Source: Clostridiales bacterium
Lineage (GTDB): Bacteria; Bacillota; Clostridia; Lachnospirales; CAG-274
Direction: 5' to 3'
Length of the DNA stretch: 11,622 nucleotides
Assembly (NCBI GenBank): GCA_021202835.1
Contig: JAJQCI010000315.1
Span: 409-12,030, forward strand
Made by a program: the position numbers and the translations under genes. Below the pieces are notes generated by a model. It saw only the letters and a program-made list of their open reading frames with translations. It was not told the DNA's origin and searched no databases. Positions 1 to 5,523 of this stretch are shown here, piece by piece. Each line of letters begins with the position of its first letter. Within the stretch, counting starts at the first letter, position 1.

Positions 1-9
1 ATAGGGCGG

Positions 10-72
10 TTATCTTTTTGATATGATGATTATAAGCAATATTAAAATTAATATCAGCTGAATATCCGTCAT
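10..72 (-). CDS. Tiny all-hydrophobic membrane peptide (possible type I toxin)
   Basis: The ATG at 72-70 follows a strong ribosome binding site (AAGGGGGTG, 87-79) and opens a 20-residue frame, MTDIQLILILILLIIIISKR, ending with TAA at 12-10. After a polar MTDIQ start it is an unbroken run of Leu and Ile closed by Ser-Lys-Arg, enough for one membrane helix. I do not recognise a family. The size, single helix, basic end, own promoter and masked ribosome binding site resemble small membrane toxins of type I systems, and that reading is inference. It could also be a small phage membrane peptide. It lies 144 bases downstream of the LysM tail protein gene on the same strand. Any antisense RNA would have to lie partly left of the window. 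Confidence 0.5.
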   Translation of the reverse strand: MTDIQLILILILLIIIISKR

Positions 73-79
73 AATTTCA

Positions 80-118
80 CCCCCTTTATTTATCTTCTTT
101 TTCCTGAAATTAAGGGGG
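80..118 (-). promoter_or_regulatory. Hairpin masking the ribosome binding site of the 20-residue peptide
   Basis: In the minus-strand RNA, bases 118-107 (CCCCCUUAAUUU) can pair with 91-80 (AAAUAAAGGGGG) in 11 of 12 positions, with a 15-base loop. The 3' arm contains the GGGGG of the ribosome binding site of the peptide that starts at 72, so folding would hide it. Masked ribosome binding sites are common in mRNAs of type I toxins. The stem has no following U run, so it is not an intrinsic terminator. Confidence 0.6.
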
Positions 119-180
119 AGATATAACCGCCGCAAGCATTTTGGCTTAACGTTTTCCGTTCATTCTCTTGTACTTATTTA

Positions 181-209
181 ATACTACCATATTTCTGCAT
201 TATTTTCAA
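181..209 (-). promoter_or_regulatory. Putative sigma-A promoter for the hydrophobic peptide
   Basis: Read on the minus strand there is TTGAAA (209-204), a 17-base spacer, then TAGTAT (186-181). Transcription would start near 174 and give a leader of about 100 bases before the ATG at 72. It lies just past the end of the LysM protein gene, with no terminator visible between, so operon read-through could also supply this gene. Confidence 0.5.
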
Positions 210-216
210 TATATTT

Positions 217-945
217 TTAGCTTAATTTCAAAACCTGTCCGACATAAATCTTGTTTGCGTTTTCAAGACCGTTAAGCTCGGCAATCTCAGACCATTTGTC
301 TGCGTCGCCCAGCCGGCTTTTGCATATGCCTATAAGTGTATCCCCACTTTTTACTGTGTAGGTTGTGGGGATTTCTTTATTGTCCGTTTCTCTGGTGTTT
401 TCCACCGCCGCCGTAACTGTGCCGCTTGAGCTGTCTGTGATAAGGCTTACCGTTTTCGTTCCGTAGGCTATATACTTCTTAAAGACAACGCTTAAAATCT
501 TGTCAAAGCCTTCCCCGGTGTCGTCCTTGTCGGTCAGGCTTTCTATCGTTACGGAAACATTGTTCAAAATGCCGTCCACATCATTTACATAGGCGTCCTG
601 CGAAGAATCATAATGCTTTTCGCCCAAATCCCAAATGCCGTTTGGCTTAGTTCTTATAATCATAAGATTAAAGGGCTTTTTCTGCCCCATTAGGGTGTTA
701 AAATGTGTAAGATAATAATCCTGTGAGCGAAGCTCCTGACTCCCTTGGATTACATTCACAAAAGGATACTGAACCTTGGGAAGCATGAAATCCATACTCC
801 ATTCGGTAAGCCCCGGTTCTCCCAAATTAAGAACCGTCTGACCGCTTATAAGCTCTATTTCTTCATTGTTTCCCTTGACCGTTCTTGTAATCTTCTCAGG
901 TGTAACGGGCATAAGCACATTGCCCACATAAACCAAATACGCCAT
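217..945 (-). CDS. xkdP: LysM-domain phage tail/baseplate protein, XkdP-like
   Basis: This 242-residue protein has an N-terminal region of the XkdP/YgaU type, beginning MAYLVYVGNVLMPVTPEKI, with the phrase on LNLGEPGLTEWSMDFMLP at about residues 40-57. It ends in one LysM motif at about residues 196-242 (YTVKSGDTLIGI ... LNGL ... IYVGQVLKLS). In PBSX-type phages this gene directly follows the tape measure and is thought to act at the tail tip or baseplate, where LysM binds peptidoglycan or stabilises the hub. The start ATG (945-943) lies one base after the tape-measure stop, and GAGGGGG serves as ribosome binding site, so translation is probably coupled. Length and position fit the family. 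The residues 90-190 are not assigned to a known domain. Confidence 0.88.
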   Translation of the reverse strand: MAYLVYVGNVLMPVTPEKITRTVKGNNEEIELISGQTVLNLGEPGLTEWSMDFMLPKVQYPFVNVIQGSQELRSQDYYLTHFNTLMGQKKPFNLMIIRTKPNGIWDLGEKHYDSSQDAYVNDVDGILNNVSVTIESLTDKDDTGEGFDKILSVVFKKYIAYGTKTVSLITDSSSGTVTAAVENTRETDNKEIPTTYTVKSGDTLIGICKSRLGDADKWSEIAELNGLENANKIYVGQVLKLS

Positions 946-946
946 A

Positions 947-3553
947 TTATACCCCCTCAGCCGAAACGGCCGCCTCTTCTATAATTCTGTCTCTCAGCTG
1001 GTTTATAATGTCGTTTATGCTTAAGCTTGAAGCTATGCTGTTGCTCATTCCCGACATATCAACCTTTATTTCCTTCGTGGTATAATTTACTATTCTCTCC
1101 CGGCTTACACTGTCCTTAATCATATCAATAATATCATCCGACTGCTTAAGCTCGCTTGCCATATCCGCCGTATTTTCGTCTATACTGTCCAGTGAGCCGC
1201 CTAAACCCTCAAGGGCGCTGTTGGCGTTGTTTATGATTTCGTCCATATCAAAGCCGTTTTCGTCTCCGCCGAAATCAAAAAGCCCCGAAATCTTATCCGA
1301 AATTCCGTCGCCGAAAGCCGAACCGTATTCAAATGCCGTTCCGTATTCAACTCTGTTAATTCCCAGAAGCTCGGAGTTTAAATTTACCTCTTCTATAATC
1401 TTTTCATATGAGCCGTTTCCGTATTTTTCCGCTGCCGCTTCTATTTTGGAATTAAGGCCGCTTCTCCAGCCGCTCACCGAATCCGCCAGGCTCGACCCGA
1501 AAACCTTGTCAATCACTCTTGCAACAGTTTCCAAAAGACCCAAAATCTGGTCAACCATATCACCGAAGCTGTGAATAACCGTCGCTATGGGGTCATTAAA
1601 TACATTTGCCAAAAAGTTGGCAAAATCAATAAATCCGTTTATAAGATAATTTATTATGCCCAGCGCAAAATCTAAAATTCCCTGGAAGCCTTTCCATATA
1701 ACCGCCAAAGCCGTAAGTATAACACCGCATATAACCCCGAAAGCCGAATCCGTAATTCCCGTAAATTTAGCAATAGCCGCACACACCGCAAATATAACGG
1801 CAATCAGTGCAATAATTGCAATTATAATCCAGCTGACAGGACACATTGCAATTGCCGCATTAAGCCCTTCCTGTGCTATTGTCATCGCAATAATTGCCGC
1901 CGTTTCAGCTGCACTTGATACAGCATGTGCCGCTGCCGCTATGCCTGCTTTTATTGCCGCTGCCGCCCCTTTTAAGGTTGTAAGCCAAGCAATTCCCATA
2001 GTTGCGTTATAAACAGCCAAAGCCGCCGCAATTCCCAAAATAACAGGTGAAATTATTGACCAGTTGTCAATAATAAACGACCCTATACCTTCAACAACAT
2101 TAAAAACAACCGAAAGAACAGAAGCAATAACCGACAACGCCGCCGTCGCTCCGCTTACAAGCCCTTGAAAAATATTACTGTTTGCAATATCGTTTACCTT
2201 TTGCAATATTCCTCTAAATACATTAAGTGCCGTATTGCTCATACCGGTCCAGACCTGCCCCCAGGTCATAGGCATACTTTCAAATTTCTCATTTATATCA
2301 TCAGCCGAAGCAAAGACGGCCGCCTTTACAATATCCGCCGTAATCTGCCCCTCTGAAGCCATATCTCTTATTTGTCCCAAGGGAACGCCCATATAATCTG
2401 CTATACTCTGAATCAGGTTCGGTGCCTGTTCAAATATTGAATTAAGCTCATCACCCCGAAGAACTCCGGAACCCAAGGCCTGTGAAAGCTGAAGCTCTGC
2501 ATTTGCCGCTTCTTCCGTCGTTGCTCCTGCTATTGTCATCTGCTTCTGTATAAGATTAGCAAAAGCCACAACCTCCTCAGAGCTTCCGAAAGCGTCCCCT
2601 GCGTTATTCCCGAATCTAGCCACCAAATCGGCCATATCGGAATAAGACCCTCTTGCATTCTGTGCAGACTGATAAATCAAATCATTTAGTTCTTCAGTAG
2701 TCTGAAGACCGTCATTCATAAGCTCCAGCCGGGCCGTCGTCGATGTTAAATCATCCGATATTTCAATCACCTTTTTAACACTTTGAATTCCCAGATAAGA
2801 AGCCGCCGCCCTTTTAATCATGCCTTCAAGACCTGCAGCCCTCTCCGTTCCTTCGGAAACAGCGTCGTTGAAAACTCCCTGTTCATTAACGTTGTCTCTT
2901 ATATATCCTTCGGTTCCCGATATGGTGTTCGACAGCCTCAGATAAGCCGTGTTTGCCCCCTGAATATCCAAATTGTCAACTGCATTGTTAAGCTCCTCCT
3001 GTAAGGTCACGGCACCGGCCAGCTGACCTCTTAAATGTTCAAGCTGTGAATTTGCTCCTTCTGTCCCAATATTAAGGGGATTGCTTTCAATCTGTAAAAT
3101 ACGTTCTCTGACAGCTTCGATTCTGCTTTGAAGACTGCTTATGTCAGAAAGGGCTTCCCCTGAAAATACGCTTGTGCCGGCTGCATTTTGGGCTATTCTC
3201 GTTTGAGTCTGATATAAGCTGTTAAGCATAGAATTTGCACTCTGTATTTCCTGTTCATATCTTTCGACTCCCGTGCCGGTAAAAACATCTAAGCTGTCAT
3301 TTTGCCAAACAAAGGGAATTTCTACAGGCTCCTTCCCCATTCTCTCTAACTGTGCATCAAGGGCCAAAGCCGCCGCCGAAGCCTGATTTATGGCTTCTCT
3401 TGCTCCTTCGAAGGAGGAAGCGTCAACAGAGCCGTTCATCGCCCCCTGAAGATTCTCAATAGCCGCAAAGCCCAAATTGACAGAATCAATAATGCCGTTC
3501 ATAACACTTGAAAAATTGTCCTGAAGCTTAATAACCGATTGAAGCGTTGCCAC
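947..3553 (-). CDS. Tail tape measure protein
   Basis: This is the largest protein here, 868 residues if started at GTG 3553-3551. It sets tail length, spans the tube lumen and may help DNA entry. The N-terminal 250 residues are Gln- and Asn-rich and helical. Residues of about 265-430 match the tape measure N-terminal domain (segments LNDLIYQSAQNARGSYSDMA and GSGVLRGDELNSIFEQAPNL). Hydrophobic, Ala/Ile-rich stretches follow at about 470-660, likely membrane-active helices, and then a polar helical tail. A GTG nine bases upstream (3562) opens the same frame, but it is part of the AGGAGGTG ribosome binding site, so I prefer 3553. The stop of the frameshifted chaperone product overlaps that upstream GTG, giving the usual chaperone-tape measure linkage. 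It is shorter than XkdO of PBSX. Confidence 0.93.
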   Translation of the reverse strand: MATLQSVIKLQDNFSSVMNGIIDSVNLGFAAIENLQGAMNGSVDASSFEGAREAINQASAAALALDAQLERMGKEPVEIPFVWQNDSLDVFTGTGVERYEQEIQSANSMLNSLYQTQTRIAQNAAGTSVFSGEALSDISSLQSRIEAVRERILQIESNPLNIGTEGANSQLEHLRGQLAGAVTLQEELNNAVDNLDIQGANTAYLRLSNTISGTEGYIRDNVNEQGVFNDAVSEGTERAAGLEGMIKRAAASYLGIQSVKKVIEISDDLTSTTARLELMNDGLQTTEELNDLIYQSAQNARGSYSDMADLVARFGNNAGDAFGSSEEVVAFANLIQKQMTIAGATTEEAANAELQLSQALGSGVLRGDELNSIFEQAPNLIQSIADYMGVPLGQIRDMASEGQITADIVKAAVFASADDINEKFESMPMTWGQVWTGMSNTALNVFRGILQKVNDIANSNIFQGLVSGATAALSVIASVLSVVFNVVEGIGSFIIDNWSIISPVILGIAAALAVYNATMGIAWLTTLKGAAAAIKAGIAAAAHAVSSAAETAAIIAMTIAQEGLNAAIAMCPVSWIIIAIIALIAVIFAVCAAIAKFTGITDSAFGVICGVILTALAVIWKGFQGILDFALGIINYLINGFIDFANFLANVFNDPIATVIHSFGDMVDQILGLLETVARVIDKVFGSSLADSVSGWRSGLNSKIEAAAEKYGNGSYEKIIEEVNLNSELLGINRVEYGTAFEYGSAFGDGISDKISGLFDFGGDENGFDMDEIINNANSALEGLGGSLDSIDENTADMASELKQSDDIIDMIKDSVSRERIVNYTTKEIKVDMSGMSNSIASSLSINDIINQLRDRIIEEAAVSAEGV

Positions 3554-3558
3554 GCCTC

Positions 3559-3753
3559 TCACCTCCTTCTCCGGCCTTTGCCCCTGCTTTCGGCCTTCTT
3601 CTGCTGTTTTTTAATCTCAGCTGACTTTTTATTGACGGATGCAATAATAAATGCCTTTTCCCTGTCATCCATTTCCGCAAACTCCATGGGCCTTATATGA
3701 AGCTCACATAATACATAATAGGCATACGCCGCTTCATCATCCGTCTCAATCAG
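3559..3753 (-). CDS. Tail chaperone C-terminal extension made by -1 frameshift (gpGT-like)
   Basis: This frame has no good start of its own and is open from the chaperone's slippery site to a TGA at 3561-3559. It encodes 64 residues beginning LIETDDEAAYAYYVLCELH, continuing with RPMEFAEMDDREKAFIIASV, and ending in a Lys/Arg-rich tail (KKQQKKAESRGKGRRRR). Fusion to the chaperone by -1 slippage would give a protein of about 207 residues. The short acidic start, the central region followed by a basic tail, and the position between chaperone and tape measure are what is expected of the T domain of G/GT tail-assembly pairs, which recruits the tape measure. Frameshifting itself is inferred from sequence. 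Confidence 0.8.
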   Translation of the reverse strand: MIETDDEAAYAYYVLCELHIRPMEFAEMDDREKAFIIASVNKKSAEIKKQQKKAESRGKGRRRR

Positions 3754-4181
3754 TTTTTTGCTTCTTCCACCGAGTCATTTATGTCTGTGTCGAAGCCGTT
3801 AAGCTCCTGAACAAATGTCGACAAATCATTATATTCACCTGAATTATCAACCATAGCATAAAGCAAATCCTTGGGATTCTTAACGCCATAGCTGTTCTGA
3901 AGCTCTTCATCATATAAATTGGGAACCACAGCAGACGCCACAATTAAATCTGCAATATAACCAAATGTATCCACTCTGGGCCTGTAAACTCCCTTTTTCC
4001 CCTTAACAGGTATGTCAATTATATTGTCATTCTTAATTCGGTCATTTTCCTTAGATGAAATCTGCTTAAACTCCCATTCCGGGCTGTTTCCGTTTTCGTC
4101 AACAATTGAAGTCGTCGCCACATATTTAACATTTTCCTTAGCCTTCTTGTTGCCCTTCATAAATACACTGAATCCGCTCAT
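3750..4181 (-). CDS. xkdN: Phage tail assembly chaperone, XkdN-like
   Basis: This is a 143-residue protein with a good AAGGAGG ribosome binding site before ATG 4181. It has the XkdN-type layout: a basic N-terminus (GFSVFMKGNKKAKENVKYVA), a middle part PEWEFKQISSKENDRIK, and a helical C-terminal half containing VASAVVPNLYDEELQNSYGV and a region mentioning DLLYAMVDNSGEYNDL. The family coats the tape measure before the tube polymerises and is not kept in the virion. It corresponds to the short G form, and the longer GT form comes from the frameshift at its end. In this phage it is separated from the tail tube gene by the hicAB unit and starts only about 34 bases after that unit's terminator, with no promoter of its own that I can see. 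Confidence 0.88.
   Translation of the reverse strand: MSGFSVFMKGNKKAKENVKYVATTSIVDENGNSPEWEFKQISSKENDRIKNDNIIDIPVKGKKGVYRPRVDTFGYIADLIVASAVVPNLYDEELQNSYGVKNPKDLLYAMVDNSGEYNDLSTFVQELNGFDTDINDSVEEAKN
3753..3759 (-). promoter_or_regulatory. Programmed -1 frameshift site A AAA AAC
   Basis: The chaperone frame reads GCA AAA AAC TGA at its end, so the heptamer A AAA AAC sits directly before the stop codon at 3752-3750. This is a canonical X XXY YYZ slippery sequence, and slipping back one base enters the 64-codon open frame that ends at the tape measure. A stop codon directly after the heptamer can promote slippage. I did not find a strong downstream pseudoknot by eye. Confidence 0.8.
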
Positions 4182-4215
4182 TTAAAATTTCCTCCTTCAA
4201 AATATTTTCTTCACG

Positions 4216-4252
4216 AAAAAAGTGCTCCGCCGCCTAAGCAGAACACTTTTTT
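4216..4252 (-). terminator. Intrinsic terminator after hicB
   Basis: AAAAAAGTGCTC (4216-4227) and GAACACTTTTTT (4241-4252) form a 12-bp stem with one G-U pair and a 13-base loop. In the minus-strand RNA the stem closes with CUUUUUU. The poly-A/poly-U arms would let it work in both directions. It lies just after the hicB stop, so it ends the hicAB transcript, but it also stands inside the tail operon before the chaperone gene. Confidence 0.85.
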
Positions 4253-4257
4253 GATTT

Positions 4258-4659
4258 TTATTCTATTGCCAGTTTTTTCTGTAAGGCCTCCTGAAGCACA
4301 GCCGAAAAGTTTATGTGTGCCGCTTCTGCTTTAGTGTTTAACCAAGCAGGAATAGTGCAATTTTTTCTTACCGCTTTTCTTCCGTACTTCTCTGCATAAC
4401 TGTCCATATCAAGAACAATCAGGCTCACCAGTCCGTTTTCATACTCATCGGCTTTGACACAGCCCAAATCGCTCGCTTTCGGTAAATCTTCCCCGTCCTC
4501 AAGAGAAGTTAATATCCAGCCGCTTGCCGCATCTACAGCCATTTCAAAAGCTTCCGCAAAATTATCTCCTTCTGTAACACAGCCCAAAAGGTCAGGCACT
4601 ATAACAGTATAACCTCCGCTTTCATTTGGATAAAAACAAGCAGGATAAACTAATTTCAT
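4258..4659 (-). CDS. hicB: HicB family antitoxin
   Basis: This 133-residue protein has two parts. The N-terminal part (about 1-70) is the HicB degenerate RNase H-like fold, with YPACFYPNESGGYTVIVPDL, then LGCVTEGDNFAEAFEMA and a region ending EDGEDLP. The C-terminal part (about 92-133) looks like a ribbon-helix-helix DNA-binding domain (KAVRKNCTIPAWLNTKAEAA, then NFSAVLQEALQKKL). HicB neutralises the HicA mRNA interferase by binding it and represses the hicAB promoter. A GGAGG ribosome binding site precedes ATG 4659. It lies 57 bases downstream of the hicA remnant, the common toxin-first order. The gene is intact although hicA is not, so it may now serve as an orphan antitoxin or repressor. 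Confidence 0.93.
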   Translation of the reverse strand: MKLVYPACFYPNESGGYTVIVPDLLGCVTEGDNFAEAFEMAVDAASGWILTSLEDGEDLPKASDLGCVKADEYENGLVSLIVLDMDSYAEKYGRKAVRKNCTIPAWLNTKAEAAHINFSAVLQEALQKKLAIE

Positions 4660-4710
4660 AAAAAATTACCTCCGCAATTATATAATAATATATTTAAAAC
4701 ATTGTCATTT

Positions 4711-4729
4711 GGGGCTTTAATCAAGCCCC
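4711..4729. promoter_or_regulatory. Small hairpin over the hicA stop codon
   Basis: GGGGCTT (4711-4717) and AAGCCCC (4723-4729) form a 7-bp perfect stem with a 5-base loop that includes the hicA stop. No U run follows on the minus strand, so it is not a clear terminator. It might tune the hicA to hicB ratio or protect an mRNA end. Confidence 0.4.
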
Positions 4730-4948
4730 GCCTGTTTCAATACTGTTTTTGCCGTTAAAGGGTCTAAATCCTTGCCGTGGTAAGGTATTGTAACCTTGCC
4801 TTTTTTAGTCGGATGTTTATATTGATAATGTGAACCGCTCACGTTATACAGATACCATCCAGCACAAATGTCTTTTTCATTATATATTTCATAAAGTAAA
4901 AAGACATTTGTGCCTTTTTATAATCTTTTCAAGTTCTCTGAATCTCAT
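4717..4948 (-). pseudogene. hicA: HicA toxin gene interrupted by a 49-bp palindrome
   Basis: ATG 4948-4946, after a GGAGG site at 4960-4956, opens MRFRELEKIIKR, the usual HicA N-terminus, and then runs HKCLFTL to TGA at 4891-4889. The rest of HicA is readable in another frame from 4863 to the TAA at 4719-4717, AGWYLYNVSGSHYQYKHPTK, then KGKVTIPYHGKDLDPLTAKT and VLKQAGLD. This part keeps the catalytic His in GSHYQY. Removing exactly bases 4864-4912 (49 bases) joins the two parts as ...EKIIKR-AGWYLY... and gives a normal 60-residue HicA. As read, the gene cannot make full-length toxin, unless the ribosome skips the insert. HicA is a small double-stranded-RNA-binding-fold mRNA interferase. Confidence 0.88.
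4861..4914. repeat. Near-perfect palindrome inserted in hicA
   Basis: Arms of 17 bases at 4861-4877 (AGCACAAATGTCTTTTT) and 4898-4914 match as inverted repeats at 16 positions and enclose a 20-base AT-rich loop. The 49-bp block between hicA codons AGG and GCT coincides with this palindrome. It could be a mini mobile hairpin or a replication-error palindrome. I see no clear target duplication and no second copy in the window. Confidence 0.8.
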
Positions 4949-4971
4949 CCCTTAACCTCCTTACATATATT

Positions 4972-5000
4972 ATTATAGCACGCATAATACGCATTGTCAA
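4972..5000 (-). promoter_or_regulatory. Perfect-consensus promoter of hicAB
   Basis: On the minus strand, TTGACA (5000-4995), a 17-base spacer and TATAAT (4977-4972) match the sigma-A consensus exactly. The spacer carries GCGTATTATGCG, a mirror-symmetric element that might take part in HicB binding, but it is not a true inverted repeat, so an operator is only a guess. The promoter lies just beyond the tail tube stop codon and drives hicAB independently of the phage late operon. Confidence 0.88.
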
Positions 5001-5026
5001 GAGGTGTTTAAAAAATATATACTATA

Positions 5027-5506
5027 TTACGAAGCCTCAAACCCCGAAAGCGTCGTAAACTCTTCGGGAATTGAAAAATCTTCGAATGTTCCCTCTATTT
5101 CTTCATCCAGATATTCGCTGTCTGCGTCAAACTTAGTCAACACTCCGCCGTCAAGGTTACAGTCATAAAGTATAACCGTCTGGCTTGCCGCTTCGGAAGT
5201 AGGGTCATTATTTTCAATTTCTATGGTAAAATAAATATCTTCACCTGTGTTCTTATAGTCTTCGTGAAGCTTCCTGAGAACCGACTGATTATAGTGCATA
5301 GTCCCCGAAAAGGTTCCTTCCATTCCGCAGGTCTTATGCCCTACCATAATTGCCCCCAGCCTCGGCACCGTTGTCTTTATTTTTTCAACCTTTGCTTCAA
5401 AGTCTAATATATTTGCAAAATTATATCTGCTGCTGTTTACAGTAAGATAACACTGAGCCAGCTTCCCTGCAATGGCATCTCTGGCATTCATTGTTATATT
5501 GCTCAC
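5027..5506 (-). CDS. xkdM: Phage tail tube protein, XkdM-like
   Basis: This 159-residue protein resembles XkdM of PBSX along its length. It has an N-terminal AIAGKLAQCYLTVNSSRYNF segment, the ANILDFEAKVEKIKTTVPRL strand, the GHKTCGMEGTFSGTMHYNQS motif (homologous to GHKT.G..GTGTAT...), YFTIEIENNDPTSEAA, and the family end FDADSEYLDEEIEGTFEDFS. The family forms hexameric rings stacked as the inner tube of contractile tails. The start is GTG at 5506 with a GGGAGGTG ribosome binding site. It directly follows the sheath gene, 17 bases apart, as in PBSX. In the transcript hicAB comes next, and not the chaperone. Confidence 0.93.
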   Translation of the reverse strand: MSNITMNARDAIAGKLAQCYLTVNSSRYNFANILDFEAKVEKIKTTVPRLGAIMVGHKTCGMEGTFSGTMHYNQSVLRKLHEDYKNTGEDIYFTIEIENNDPTSEAASQTVILYDCNLDGGVLTKFDADSEYLDEEIEGTFEDFSIPEEFTTLSGFEAS

Positions 5507-5523
5507 TCAAACACACCTCCCAC

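Larger units (their letters stand above)
5..131. repeat. 9-bp inverted repeat enclosing the hydrophobic peptide gene
   Basis: GGCGGTTAT at 5-13 and its exact complement ATAACCGCC at 123-131 flank the whole peptide gene and its leader hairpin. In the minus-strand transcript this would allow the 5' leader to pair with the region of the stop codon. Such 5'-3' pairing is known in some type I toxin mRNAs. A chance match of nine bases over this distance is possible but uncommon. Confidence 0.4.

Noticed and set aside
18..45. Possible plus-strand promoter TTGATA...TATTAA inside the hydrophobic peptide gene
   Set aside because: The region is so AT-rich that such matches arise by chance, and the 16-base spacer and boxes are weak. 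It would be of interest only if an antisense RNA were found.
4978..4994. GCGTATTATGCG in the hicAB spacer as a HicB operator
   Set aside because: It is a mirror repeat and not an inverted repeat, so it does not give the two-fold symmetric site expected for a dimeric ribbon-helix-helix protein; kept only as a remark.
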